A DNA stretch of 64,000 nt from the NCBI GenBank assembly GCA_008638375.1, contig CM018052.1, forward strand, positions 19,513,571 through 19,577,570, read 5' to 3'. Within the stretch, counting starts at the first letter, position 1. Each line of letters starts with the position of its first letter. The position numbers and the translations under genes are program-made. The notes under the pieces were generated by a model. The model was given only the letters and a program-made list of their open reading frames with translations. It did no database searches and had not been told where the DNA came from. Positions 11,654 to 23,094 of this stretch are shown here, in pieces. The stretch comes from Nyssa sinensis. Its lineage: Eukaryota; Streptophyta; Magnoliopsida; Cornales; Nyssaceae.

Positions 11654-12013
11654 TGTTATGGATCTAACCAATGCGCCAAAAGTCTCAGAATTTATGGAAT
11701 GCGTGAGTTCAAGTTTTTTAACCATTTAAGACCATAACAAACCACCACGCTTCTGAGTCTATGCTCATGACAGTCCACTCTATCGACATGGACTCAGTGA
11801 TAGCCATCCACCTATTAGTATTCACTGACTTAGCACTATCTCCATACATAATACGATGATATTTAAATCTAGCCTCTAGGTTGCTCCTTGAGAGATTCGA
11901 ACTCGTGATGTAGGGTTCTGATTCCAAATGTTATGAACTTAACTGATACGCTAAAAGCTTCAAGAATGATGGAATGTGTGAGATTAAGTCTTTTAACAAT
12001 TTAAGATCATGGC
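11654..12013 (-). mobile_element. TRIM-like element (small LTR retrotransposon remnant)
   Basis: Two direct repeats of about 85 bp start TGTTATG. The first (11654-11739) ends ATAACA; the second starts at 11929 and runs to about 12013. Both contain CGCCAAAAGTCT/CGCTAAAAGCTT and GGAATG(C/T)GTGAG. Just left of the second repeat is GGGTTCTGATTCCAAA, whose complement TTTGGAATCAGAACCC resembles a tRNA-Met primer site, placing the element on the minus strand. There is no coding capacity. Lies 3' of the Rossmann gene. Confidence 0.5.
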
Positions 12014-12647
12014 CTGCCATGAATATGACATCCATGGGAATAAAATATATGTTATCAGGGAGATGAGATGGTTCATGCATGGTATCTCCCTGCTTTGGTT
12101 CAGTAGCATTATGATGCCAATTACATTTCAGAAGTATATAGTTATCATATATGGGGATCATGCATGAATAGTCATGCAGGGAGCCTAGTTGAGCAGTGTA
12201 GAAATCTAATTTTATTTGGCAACCCTGAAACACATTTCAAATGCCTCACTCGGCTTCACGAGACTCTGAAAGTAAAGCTCCCAGACACTTTTTCACTTCT
12301 ATTTTTTGTAATTTCCTCTGAAAGGAAAAGGATAAAAAAAAGTAGCATCAAAACGTTATCAAGAGTAAATGTAACCCAACAAGGCACCACTTTTTCAGAC
12401 AGTATATTTCTATATAATGCAAATGTCCTATGGATCCATCAATAAACCTTGACATTGTTCACAAACAAAAATATGAATAGGGATAAGGTTCTTATGCAGG
12501 ACTTTTTGGTATATCTGTTCCAATATCAAGGAGGAAAATAAAGGAACTATATCAACAAGGGTACAAAAAATTGCCTCAAGCATAAATGAATAAACAAAGT
12601 CAAATATCATTCCATGTACTCTATCATTCCAAATTCGAACACAAAAG

Positions 12648-12812
12648 TCACCGTTGCTTTATGGAACCAAATAGGTCCTCAAATGAACGTTTAGGAGCTT
12701 CAGCACGAGCAACTATTTCCACTACTTTGTAAGAAGATTCTGGATGGATCAATGCCTCAACAGCAACTTCAGCAACCTGATCTCTAGATATAGAACCTTC
12801 ATACAGTGTATC
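12648..12812 (-). CDS. Rossmann gene exon 5 (C-terminus)
   Basis: 54 codons plus TGA: DTLYEGSISRDQVAEVAVE to EDLFGSIKQR. Acceptor GGTAG precedes it. Confidence 0.92.
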   Translation of the reverse strand, partial: DTLYEGSISRDQVAEVAVEALIHPESSYKVVEIVARAEAPKRSFEDLFGSIKQR

Positions 12813-15800
12813 CTACCGACACAGAGAGAGATCAAAGAAACTAACTTTAATATAAAACTTAGTACAAAAATAAAACTTAGGTGGTCTCTGCCGAATGTTC
12901 TTACCTCTGGTTCCATGACTATATTTCCTGTTGGTGGGTCATTTTTCAACCCACCAGGCCTTATAATTGTGTAGTTAATACCAGATTTCCTGATAAATTG
13001 CTCTGCTTGAAGCTTGGCTATTAATGTGAGTCCAAAAACATTGAGAAATATGTAAGCTGGATTAAGCAACTGCCCCATTGCAGCTCCATTGACTAAAATG
13101 GAACTAATAAGGATGAATCTGTTAACACCGATTTTGCGACATGCTTCAACAAGGTTTACAGTTCCAAAATTATCAACCTGAGAAAGAAGATCATAGATTT
13201 TAAAACTAATAAGCACTATTACGGAGAAGATTGTAACACTAAAACTATCAAACATCTCCAAATTGAAATTTTGTAAAAAGGAAATCAAAATGATAACTGA
13301 ATAATATATTTCTTTTCTGTCACAGTAATCATCACTACCATCACGACCTGTGCCAGAAAATTCTGGCATGAAAGAATGGTAATAATGAAACCTGAAAAAG
13401 TTGTTAATTTCAGGTGTTAGGCTTCTCCAATGTTTATGCATATTACATACCATACTAAACCATCCAATTTCAGCTTGTTTTCACACCTTAATATATGCCA
13501 CAATATCATCAGATACTGGAATGTCAACTCCTAAAAAGGCTTAAAGCAATTCCATCTTCTTCTTTTTTCTTTATATCAATGTCTGCTATTGTGTCTACAT
13601 TTTGTGTCACAGAGAGCAAGCCACTAACGTTGCAAACTTGTTCCAACTACAAATAATCATGGTATTAAGTTAACGACTTATATTGTGAAACTTCAGAGAA
13701 AGTGATTGAACACCGATTAAGACTTGAGACAATAGTATCGAAGAATTTGGATTTATACCGGGGAGGTTAATAGTAGAAGCTAGTTACTTATTAAGGAGCC
13801 CTACGGAAAGGTGTAGATGTAGATAAAAGAAAAAATATCATACGATTTAGATTTGATGAAAGTTTATGATAGAGTCTCTCGAGATTTAATATAGTGGATT
13901 TTAGAAAAGAAATGATTTACACAAAAATATAAAGGACATGTATAATGTGATTGTGACTATAGTGAGAAGAAATGGAAAAAAAAAAAATGAATTCTCAATC
14001 CTTAACTTTTTACCTTTGTAATAGATGAGTTGACTAAATATATATAAGACGAAATTCCATGGTGTACAAAACAGAATCTAAATCCTATTCAACATATTGC
14101 CTCAATAACTTTCTGAGAATAGATGATGAAAAAAATTAATGTCATTAGGTAATACATAATTTATAATTTTTATCTTTCCTTCTAACAGGGATGAATGTGA
14201 GTGACGACACTATCAATTGATGTCATTAGGTACTACACAATTCATAATCTTTATCTTTCCTTTCTTCTAGAGGGGATGAAGGTGGGCGACGGCATTGTCC
14301 AAAGTCAATTTTCTTTAGCCAAACCTGTACTTCCATTTCAAATGGTGGAGATTCTAACATAACCTTGACAAGGAACTAGTCACATTTTTTCATGATTTAT
14401 TCACAGGAATCACCTTTGAGTTTGAATCTCAAGATTACAGCATCTCTGTCTCCCCACCCCCCACCCACCCACCCACCCACCCACACAAGAAAAATGGATA
14501 ATTTGCAGTATATGTAAAACTTTTTTTTGATCAGTAAATGTAAAATTTTGCCAGAATCATCAAACTTTTGTAATTATTTAAGTGAAGGTTGACTAGTGTG
14601 AGAGTAGTAAATTGCACTTCCAATTTTTTCCTCAATAACATTATTCTTTGTAGCTAAGAGACTAGTAACACAATTTTTCCTCGGAGTAAGTTCAGTTTGT
14701 AAAGGAAAGAATAAAAAATAAACTACTTCACAACTTTTGTTAGATATGCTGAGCTCAAATTCACCTTCCATGGGCTGCAATGATGAATGTAGCCAACAGC
14801 AAACAGTTAGAATAAGGCCCTGTGAATGTTAATTAATGAAGCAATGAGGGTGCTTAAGACCAAATTCTTATCACGATGATTATTAAAGTTAAATTGAAGA
14901 TTCCTCATCATAGAATGAGAAAGCCAAAGAAATAAAAGGAAAAAAATTGCAACCAATCATTTGAGGTTCATAGGTATCCCAAGACAGGCAAATACTGAAC
15001 TTTGATTATCAAAGTTAAATTATAGGTCCTATAGGGATTAGATTTAATGATAACATAATTAGGCAAGATGTTATAAACACCAATTCTAAGAATCAACCTT
15101 CCATGGAGCCAATAAATCCCACGAAGGTCGAAAGCCTGTTGCACATATTACCGCCTCTGAATCATCACCAATGACTTCAGCTAGCTTTATTGAACCCTCA
15201 GTTACATCTGCTTTCACCTGCAAATAAAAAAAAATGCATCCACCGAGTCAATACAACAAAGTCTTACTTTTTCATAGGGATTGGAGAGAGCCTTTTGGAT
15301 CATTTCTTCTCGTAAAATCAAGCAGCTATAATCATGCAAAGTGGTGAATGGATGCAATTTGATGTTGTACTTTGCATGTCACATGGATGCACATTGTCAA
15401 GCCAAATCGGGGGTTGCTAAATTTGTCCAGATATCATATTTTGTTCACAGTAGATCATGGCAATTCAGCTTCCCAATGACCAACAACAATGTGTTGTGAC
15501 TGTTGTCTACAAACCTAGAACTAGAAGCCTTTTAAACTACAAAGTTTAGTCTGGTAAGTTCCCATCAAACAATGTTCAAGTTTGGGCTTCCTTTTGGTTC
15601 AAATATTTACAAGTGCCTCCTCAAGCTCAATCACTATGCCATTCCCCTGCCGGCCGCGTGGGGAGGCTGGTGGTTGTAGGGTTAAAGATTTACTTAACTA
15701 AAGATTTGAGAACTTACTGCCTAATGCCAAAACTAGTTCCCCCTCTCTCTCTCTAAGTAAGACACACACCCACCTTGTCCCATTTGAAATTCGAACAACC

Positions 15801-16478
15801 CTTAACCTCCACTCTTCGGAAGTTGGAGAAGAAAACACTGAAGCTAAAGCTCTTTTTTTCCCTATGTCATCCACTTCATAATGGTCACCGGATATAATTT
15901 AATTATCCAACTAATACAATTGTAATTAGGATTTATAGGTTGTTGGAAGCCAATATTTCATTTTACAGTTCTGATACCAAAGAAAATTACAAAAATAAAT
16001 TGAAATCCAATTGAGAAATTGAATTTTAAGTTTCAATTGACCATAATTACTCACAATTTGAAGATCTGGGTTGTTATCGGAAAAGCTCGACTTTGCCTTA
16101 TCGATGTCACGAACACCAGCCTTGACAGCAAAACCCTTGGCCAGAAGCTGCTGAACAATCCTCTTTCCAGTGCTTCCAGTGGCACCAGCAACAAAGATTT
16201 TCTTCTTTTCACGAACACCCACTTCCTCCTCCTCTGTAATTTCACTTCCCTCCATCTAAAAACAAAGAAAGAAACACAATGAACCCAACAATGGCAGGTA
16301 AGTATTGGGAATTTCCGTTTCTTGGTTGTGAGTTTGCAATGGAAAATTTAAGATTTACCTTTGTGGCTTTGAGGGTAAAAGGGTGAGTCTTGGTGGGGAA
16401 GCAAGTGGCAGAGAAGGGTTTTGTGGGGAGAGTGAAGGTGTGAAAGAGAGTGGTTCTGAGGAAGAAAGCAGTGGCCAT
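12648..16478 (-). CDS. Chloroplast NAD(P)-binding Rossmann-fold protein (At2g34460 type)
   Basis: Five exons on the minus strand: 16478-16359, 16255-16055, 15217-15098, 13177-12905 and 12812-12648. All introns are phase 0 with GT-AG borders, giving 292 residues. Residues 1 to about 45 are Ser/Thr/Phe/Pro rich with few acids, a chloroplast transit peptide. The mature part opens with KKIFVAGATGSTGKRIV, the glycine-rich dinucleotide loop of the atypical SDR/NmrA-like fold, then AGVRDIDKAK, a VKADVTEG segment, AVICATGF, VDNFGTVNLVEACRK, SSILVNGAAMG, SGINYTIIRPGGLKNDPP and a C-terminal SRDQVAEVAVEAL. This order matches the plant At2g34460 protein, a Tic62/HCF173-like relative with no agreed substrate. 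No classical YxxxK catalytic pair is obvious, as usual for NmrA-like members. The 1.9-kb third intron carries a LINE remnant. All junctions keep the frame, so the gene looks functional. Confidence 0.93.
12905..13177 (-). CDS. Rossmann gene exon 4
   Basis: 91 codons from VDNFGTVNLVEACRK to GNIVMEPE. Includes the SSILVNGAAMGQ strand-turn and the IIRPGGLKNDPP segment. Confidence 0.93.
13693..14075 (+). mobile_element. LINE reverse-transcriptase remnant in Rossmann intron 3
   Basis: The plus strand shows decayed fragments IEHRLRLET, then traces of an EKAYDRVPR-like stretch (KVYDRVSRDLI) and WWILEKK-like text, then DELTKYI and DEIPW. These come in the order seen in plant LINE reverse transcriptases of the EKAYDRVPR group. 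It is antisense to the host gene, with many stops and deletions. A related copy is at 61340-62190. Confidence 0.6.
14076..15097. other. Rest of Rossmann intron 3
   Basis: AT-rich intron sequence with a CCCA repeat run at about 14452-14484 and a near-duplicate pair around TGTCATTAGGTA (14143 and 14221). No coding feature. Confidence 0.5.
15098..15217 (-). CDS. Rossmann gene exon 3
   Basis: 40 codons, VKADVTEGS through AVICATGFRPSWDLLAPWK. Bounded by acceptor TTGCAG and donor GTTGAT. Confidence 0.92.
16055..16255 (-). CDS. Rossmann gene exon 2 (dinucleotide-binding loop)
   Basis: 67 codons. Begins with an acidic linker (MEGSEITEEEE), then IFVAGATGSTGKRIV and VKAGVRDIDKAK. The Met at its start is internal, not the initiator. 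Confidence 0.92.
16359..16478 (-). CDS. Rossmann gene exon 1 (transit peptide)
   Basis: Encodes residues 1-40 from ATG at 16478-16476. The sequence is rich in Phe, Thr and Pro with basic residues, ending LKATK before GTAAAT. Confidence 0.9.
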
Positions 16479-16750
16479 AGTTTGCTTCTCGAAAGTACCA
16501 AATTTAATTTACTACCCGCCACAAATTTCTTCGATTTAGCAAGATGTTGTAAAATTCTAACGGTGCGGCGTGGCAAAATGAAGTGGATGTGAAAAATATG
16601 AATATATTTTTTAAAATTATTGTAAAATCTTTTAGGTTTTAAATTTGAGTTTATCTCAAATTTATTATTTTGAATGAAAAAAAATTATTTTTTTTATTTT
16701 ATGAAGATAGGTACAAGAGTAATTGTTTCTTATTAAAATAATAGTTTTTA
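16479..16750. other. Promoter region of the Rossmann gene, cut short by a LINE
   Basis: Only 272 bases separate the Rossmann ATG from the LINE 5' end. The sequence is AT rich with no clear TATA box placed. The 10 bases at 16741-16750 are the LINE target duplication. Confidence 0.5.
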
Positions 16751-16860
16751 TAAATCACCAAAGGTCAACAAAAAAGAAAGAAAAATACTCACAGCAGTTT
16801 TGAAGTAGCATCCTCAGCTTGCCCTTTCAATGGATCTGCCTGAGGTGTCTCTAATTCACA

Positions 16861-18000
16861 GTGATGATATTCCGGTACACTGGAAAATCTAAATTGTTGC
16901 TTGAAGCCATGTTAGCACAGATCGGCGGCAAAACTTTTGAGGTTTTGAAGGAAGAGAATGGGTCGGTTGAGCTTTTCCAAATCATCGAGCAAGGACCAGG
17001 GGTGGTAAGGAGGATATGCGTACTACGTGGGGAGTTGGAATGGGTTTGCAATACTCTGGAGAATTTTTCATCAGGCAACAGAACAATAGTGTTTCCCATT
17101 GGAGTGCATGGAAAATACAGAAGTTTAGTACTATGGAAAGGCACAAATCATCGAGGAAATTTCATGCGAATGGAAGGACGATCGCAGCGAAGGACTCGGT
17201 CTCTATATCTGCCGGAAGAGCTAGCGACGGGGGTCTGGTCATCTTATGCTCAGGTCTTCAAGAAGTTAGGACTCTTGAGCAACGAAATTCCAAGATTCAA
17301 CAAGGAGCCTATCTGGACGTATGCAGAATAGGAGACTGGCCTTCGGAGCCCATTCTGGTGGAACTGAGACTTTCTAACGATCGGGAAGACTTCGAGGTTC
17401 ACCTGGGCTCTTGTGCTAGCCGCCTGCAATATCTCAGTCGCTGCTTGATAGGCAGAGTTGGAGATATGGCTACTCCAGTACCAGACAAGACGAAGATACA
17501 GAGATGGGCACTAAAAAAGTGGGGGATACAAGCCGGGCTGAACGTGCTCGACTTGAATGGCGCTTGATTCCTATTTGAGCTGCCGTCGGAAGAGGAAGCC
17601 AGAAGGATCCTTCAAAGTCGCATATGGACATATGAAGGGCTGGTCGTGACCCTAAAGCCTTGGACCCCGTCGGGGTATTGCTCCAAGACGACGGACAGTA
17701 GGAAGCGATGGATTAGGATTATGGGACTCCTCGTGTTTCTGTGGAGTATGGAAATCTTTCGGGCCATGGGAGATCGATGCGGCCAATTTGTTTCAGTTGA
17801 CAAGGATACGGCCAACCGCCGTCACCTGAGATGGGCTAAAATCCAGGTCTGAGGTCGCCCGGAGAATGTTCCTGCGTCCTTTAAGGTTAAGTGTGGGCGA
17901 TGGTCCTTCTTCATCCCAGTTTGGTCGAAAGTCGGCCCGTTGTGCCTCGACTCTGGCTCTCGGTGGCTGGAATCTACAGCGGTAAAAATTGGAGACAAAG
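16861..18000 (+). pseudogene. LINE ORF1 (DUF4283-like, broken)
   Basis: The frame at 16861-17331 gives the N-terminal part up to GTNHRGNFMRMEGRS. The frame at 17016-17567 carries the continuation (LVILCSGLQEVRTLEQRNSK to MATPVPDKTKIQRWALKKWG). Further pieces near 17646-17852 read LKPWTPSGYC, GLLVFLWSMEIFRAMGDRCG and FVSVDKDTANRRHLRWAKI. This is the DUF4283-type RNA-binding domain seen in ORF1 of plant LINEs. At least two frameshifts. Confidence 0.7.
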
Positions 18001-18360
18001 GCACCGCGAGTGGATTACACGCGCCGGGGATGCACTTGAGACCTCAGAATTATCCTGACATGACTGGGACAGGGCGTCGTCAGTTTATCGCTCCTACACG
18101 CAAGCTCGTCTCACATTTCAAATCCCTCACGCTAGTAGATCGGTCGGTTGGCATACCAAAGAAACATCCAGAAGCTTTGAGATCGTGAGGCTTCGAAAGG
18201 CTCACAACTAAGCCTACGCACTGAGATGAGCTGAATGGATTGGGCCTAATCCAATCAGATGGAGGATATAACAGTGGTTCGGGCCATGTGTTCGGGCCTG
18301 GGAGGTTAATAAAGGGGGGCTCGCATAAGGGGAAGGACATATGGGCCCAATCCAGAGGGG

Positions 18361-18498
18361 TGGCCTAATATGCTGTGCGTAACCCCAAGGTGAGATGCCA
18401 GTTCAACGGGCCCAGATCGGGCCGCCGGGCTGCCCAATACGCTGTGACTAAATCCAAGGTGAGACCCCAGCCCAACGAGCCCAGCTCGGGGCGCCATT
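18361..18498 (+). repeat. Two tandem 69-bp units inside the LINE linker
   Basis: 18361-18429 and 18430-18498 are imperfect direct copies, each with AATA(T/C)GCTGTG, CCAAGGTGAGA and CCCAG(A/C)TCGGG. The unit is a multiple of three, so it adds 23 codons without shifting the linker frame. Confidence 0.8.
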
Positions 18499-19193
18499 TC
18501 TTCGCTAAACATAAAACAGTATCCTCACACCCAGCTAAGGCACTGTCTGTCAACGCCAGGGGTGGTCAGGGGAGACCTAGTGTGTTGGTTTTTGAAGCAG
18601 TAGTAGGAGAAGTCAGGGATGATGCGAAAGGAAAATCAAAGGAAAAAGCTGAGGGGACGATTTCGGCAACACACTCAGAAACTTTCCCAGCAAGACTCAA
18701 CTTAGATTTTAGCAGTACATTGGATGAGACTGAATTCCTACAATATTTAGAAAGTAGTTTTTGCAAAGATGTCCTAAAAATTGATACGGCAGCAGGGAGT
18801 TCATTTGCTGCAGATGAAGAGCTGGCCACACTTTCGAAAATGGAAATTTGTCCAATCGACAAGGGACTGGAAGTGGAGTTGCTGCTCCAGGCAACGGCTG
18901 AAAATACTGAGGATTGTAATCCTTTGGTAGTTGTTCTGCCGGAAGGGGATTTAATTGGATTGCCACAAACTGAAAGAGAGTACACCACTGATCTACTCCG
19001 TCATCAACAAAGCTTATCAGATGGGTGGGTTCTCAAAAAATTGGGGAAGGTCAGTAAGATACTAGGGGTACCATGCTCTGGTTTTGAGGATCAGCTGATG
19101 GCACTATTCCGTGACATAGTTCTGTGCAATGCTCGACCATGTTCTAGTAACGCCTCGGAGAAGGATAGGGAGGATAAATCAGCAAAAGGCTGA
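18375..19193 (+). CDS. LINE inter-ORF linker, 272-aa open frame of unknown role
   Basis: An open frame of 272 codons in an otherwise broken element. It starts in the 69-bp repeats (basic, Pro/Ser rich), then becomes acidic with LNLDFSSTLDETEFLQYLES and a C-terminal ILGVPCSGFEDQLMALF segment. The latter resembles the tail of plant LINE ORF1-encoded proteins just before the endonuclease start. No independent function is assigned. It ends 103 bases before the endonuclease ATG. Confidence 0.5.
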   Translation: MRNPKVRCQFNGPRSGRRAAQYAVTKSKVRPQPNEPSSGRHFFAKHKTVSSHPAKALSVNARGGQGRPSVLVFEAVVGEVRDDAKGKSKEKAEGTISATHSETFPARLNLDFSSTLDETEFLQYLESSFCKDVLKIDTAAGSSFAADEELATLSKMEICPIDKGLEVELLLQATAENTEDCNPLVVVLPEGDLIGLPQTEREYTTDLLRHQQSLSDGWVLKKLGKVSKILGVPCSGFEDQLMALFRDIVLCNARPCSSNASEKDREDKSAKG

Positions 19194-19296
19194 AAAGAGT
19201 TATGAAAGAATTGTCTTATACGGTCAATTATGGGGGCAGTAAATCAACGGAGGCCTTGGTGGAAGGCAGTGATAGATTATAACCTTTTCTTGTGTT

Positions 19297-22200
19297 ATGA
19301 ATTTAAAAATTTTATCTTGGAATGTGCGGGGGTTAAATGATCCAAACAAGCGTGCAGTTATCAAAGGTTTATTATGTGAATGGAAGCCAACTGTTATTTG
19401 CCTTCAGGAAACCAAATTGAAAAGTACCACGAGGAGTTTTGTTCGATCTATATGGAGTCCTAGATGGATCAAGTGGGTTGCTTTGGATGCCTAGGGGTCT
19501 ACAGGAGGCATCTTAGTGGCCTAGGACTCCAGAGTGGGTGAGTTATCTATCTCCTGCAAATTTAGTATGGCTCCCAATTCTTTGGTATAGGGCTTCTGTG
19601 GTGTGTATGGGCCAGTTATTGATGGTGTTAGAAGTAGTTTTTGGGAGGAGGTGCAGACTTTGCTGCCCTCTTGGCAAATCCCCTAATGCATTGGGGGGGA
19701 TTTTAATGTTGTGAGGAATCCAACTAAGAAGGTAGGACGTGGGCAGTTGACCTCGACTATGAGAAATTCAACGAGTTTATCAACTTTCAGAGACTTGTGG
19801 ACTTGCCCTTGGAGGGAGAGAGATTCACCTGGTCCAGATGAGGGCATCAGTCAGCTATGTCTAGGCTGGACAGATTCTTGGTGTCGCACCAATAGGAGGA
19901 TAACTTTCCAGGCATCTCTCAGAAGTGTCTTCCACAGCCTTACTCTGATCATCACCCTATCATGTTATCTTGCGGGGGGTTTAGCGCTGGAAAAAGCCCC
20001 TTTAGATTCGAAAACATGCGGCTAGAAAGTGATGGTTTTGTGGACCTTGTGAGACAATGGTGGGAGTCTTATGCTGTGACTAGGTCTCCAAGTTTCTGTA
20101 TTGCCAAAAAGCTGAAACTTCTTAAAGAGGACCTCAAAACATGGAACCGTGAGGTATTTGGTCTCATTCAGGAAAGAAAGCAGTCTATTCTGAACAAGCT
20201 GATGGAGCTAGATAGGGATGATCAGTTGGGATCCATCTCTGTTGATAAAAAAGTGGAAAGAGAGGGCCCAAAGGGTCAAATTGGGTAGATTCTCAAAATG
20301 GAGGAAATCACTTGGAGGTAGAAATCTAGGACAGTCTGGCTTAAAGAGGGTGATCGCAACACTAAGTTCTTTCATAAAATGGCTTCATCCCACTGCAGGA
20401 AGAACAGAATCTCCTTTATTGTTGTTGATGACCACATTCTCACTGAGGAGGAGCCCATCAGAAAGGGCATTGTCGATTTCTTCTCTAGACTTTACTCAGA
20501 ACCGCGCAGTTGGAGACCTGGTGTGGAGGATATTTCATTAAAAAGCCTGAACAGGGAAGAAGCCTTTCACTTGGAGTCTCCCTTCACGAAGGATGAAGTG
20601 GTAAGAGCCTTAGAGGCGTGTAATGGGGATAAAGCCCCCGGCCCAGACGGGTTCACTTTGGCTTTTTTTTAAAAATGTTGGCCTGTTTTGAAAGCGGATG
20701 TGATGGCAGTCTTTGGGAGCTTCTATAGGGAGAAGGGATTTGAGAGAAGCCTCAACGCTTCTTTCATTGCCATCATCCCTAAAAAAGAGGGGGCTGCTAG
20801 TATAAAGGACTTTAGGCCCATAAGTCTAGTCAGCAGTGTCTACAAATCGATTGCAAAGGTTCTTTCCTTGAGATTGAAGAAGGTTATGGGAATTATCATC
20901 TCTCCCAGTCAAAATGCCTTTGTGGACGGTAGACAGATTCTGGATGTGGCACTCATTGCTAATAAATGCATCGACTCTAAGATAAAGCAGAAAAAGAAAG
21001 GGTTGATTTGCAAGTTGGTATCAAGAAGGCCTTTGATCATGTTAACTGGAGCTTCTTGATGGGTATGTTGGCGAATATGGGCTTTGGGGACAAGTGGAGG
21101 AAGTGGATCCAGTTATGCATATCCACAGTATCTTTCTCGATTCTCGTCAATGGTTGCCCTGCGGGTTTCTTCCACTCATATTGAGGTTTGAGACAAGGGG
21201 ATCCCCTTTCCCCTTTTCTCTTCGTGATTGCTATGGAGGCTTTGAGCCGCTTCATGTGCCGGGTTGAGGAGGTTGGTCTCATCAAAGGATTTCAAGGGGG
21301 GAAAGAAGGGGTGAATGTTCTGTTATCTCCCATCTTTTATTCGCTGATGACACTATTATCTTTTGTGACCCCTTAGTGCACCAGCTTCATTTTATCCGAT
21401 GCATTTTTGTCTGCTTTAAAGTCATCTCAGGTCTACGGATCAACCTTGCTAAAAGCAGTATTACGCCAGTGGGGGCTATTCAGGGGCTGGATGCTCTAGC
21501 CAGCACTTTGGGTTGTAAGGTCGGTTGCTTCCTCTCCATATACTTAGGTCTTCCGCTATGAGCTTATGCAAGTTCCATTGGGATTTGGGACCCTGTGGTT
21601 GAGAGGTTCCATAGCAAGCTATCAAGCTGGAAAGGCCAATTCCTTTCTAAGGGAGGCAGGCTCACTCTTGTCAAAAGCACCTTGGCCAATCTCCCTACCT
21701 ATTTTATATCTCTTTTCCCGATTCCGCAGACAGTGAGCAGAAGACTGGAGAAGATTCAAAGGGATTTTCTTTGAGGCCACGAGGGAAACTGCAAGAAAAT
21801 TCACCTAGTGGCATGGGATAAAATCAAGAAGCCCTTGTCTCTAGGGGGCTTAGGGGTGAAGGACTTGAGAATCTTCAATAAAGCTCTGTCAAGGAAATGG
21901 CTCTGGAAATTTGGGGACAGTGATAAGAATATTTGGAAATCGATCATTGTGTCCAAGTATGGGTGCGTAAGTGGGGGCTGGTGTTCGGGAAGAGTGGTAG
22001 GGTCGATGGGTTGTAGCCTTTGGGGTTTCATCAGAAGAGATTGGAGATGTTTTGAGGAAAGATGTAGTTTTGTTATTGGTAAGGGTGATAGGGTTAGATT
22101 TTGGGATGATGTTTGGAATGGGGATGTGCCTTTAAAGGAGAAGTTCCCTAGGTTATACAGTTTGGCTCAAAACAAATCGGCTTGGGTTAGTGAGTACGTG

Positions 22201-22950
22201 GAGAGCGTTGGGAATACGTTGGTTTGGATTCCTTCCTTTAGAAGAGACTTTTTTTATTGGGAGCTTGAGGAGGCGAACTCATTTCTTAGTCACATCAACA
22301 ATTTTAGGGCAGTAGAAGGTAGAGAGGATAAGAGGATTTGAATGCCGGGAAAGCTTTCATTTTCTGTTAGCTCTTTTTACAAGAGTTTGTTTGATCGAGA
22401 AAGGTCTTTCTTTCCTTGGAAACTTACTTGGCACTCAAAAGCCCCTCCCAAAGCCTCGTTCTTTGCTTGGGAAGTTCTTGGAAGGCCATTTTAACCGCGG
22501 ACAACATGAAGAAAAGGGGAATTCTTATGGCTAGCAGATGCTATTTTTGTCAAAATGATGAAGAGAGAGTAGATCACATTCTCATTCAATGTCATCTTCT
22601 TTAGAGCTGTTAGAACCTTATATTTGCTTTGTTTGGGTTCTCATGGGTCATGCCAGGTTCCGTCAAAGATCTCTTGTTGGCTTGGGAAGGATGCACTCTT
22701 CCTAAAGATTTGAAGAATATTTGGAGACTAGCCCCCATTTGCCTCTTGTGGTCCCTAGGGATTGAAAGGAACAATCGTGTCTTCGAAGATTGAGAGCTTC
22801 CTTCTCCTTATCTCAAAGATGCCTTTTTGCGTTTATTATTTTTTTGGGCCAAAGAGGCTTTTCCTGTAACTATCAACACTTTTGTTGACTTCTTGAGGTC
22901 TTTAGGGCCGATGTAAAGCTTTGGGAGGTTTTTTGCCCCTTGCCCTTCTT
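19297..22950 (+). pseudogene. LINE ORF2: AP endonuclease, reverse transcriptase, zinc-binding domain (broken)
   Basis: The endonuclease starts MNLKILSWNVRGLNDPNKRA and continues with CLQETK. A GGDFNVVRNP motif is near 19695. Reverse transcriptase motifs follow: DKAPGPDGFTLAFF (about 20625-20670), [59 protein letters not shown] (about 21186) and LFADDT (about 21340, in another frame). Downstream lies GLGVKDLRIFNKALSRKWLW (21849 on) and a zinc-binding C-x2-C...H-x4-C cluster at about 22540-22590. Stops at 19492 and 20670 and several frameshifts show it is dead. Confidence 0.85.
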
Positions 22951-23094
22951 GGGCTTTTTATATACTTCTTACTTATCAAAAAAAAAAATAGTTTTTAAAT
23001 TATATAAATATAATGTAATATGTCTTTATTATTTAATTTTTATTAATAAAATATAGATTTTAAATTTTAGAGATTTTGTTATCTTGTTTGGGTC

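Larger units (their letters stand above)
16751..22987 (+). mobile_element. Full-span degenerate L1-type LINE retrotransposon with 10-bp target duplication
   Basis: A 6.2-kb element bounded by ATAGTTTTTA at 16741-16750 and 22988-22997, ending in an A tract (22979-22988) after CTTATC. Order: ORF1 with a plant LINE nucleic-acid-binding domain (GVHGKYRSLVLWKGTNHRG, then IQRWALKKWG, GLNVLDLNGA), a linker open frame (18375-19193), and ORF2 with AP-endonuclease, reverse transcriptase and zinc-binding regions. Frameshifts and stops interrupt every module except the linker. It is divergently oriented to the Rossmann gene, its 5' end 273 bp from that gene's ATG. Confidence 0.88.

Noticed and set aside
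12749..13453. A 234-codon minus-strand frame as a single-exon gene
   Set aside because: Only 12905-13177 is coding; the rest reads into introns. Canonical splice sites and family alignment define exon 4.
18566..18988. 140-codon minus-strand open frame
   Set aside because: Antisense shadow of the LINE linker frame, with no independent support.
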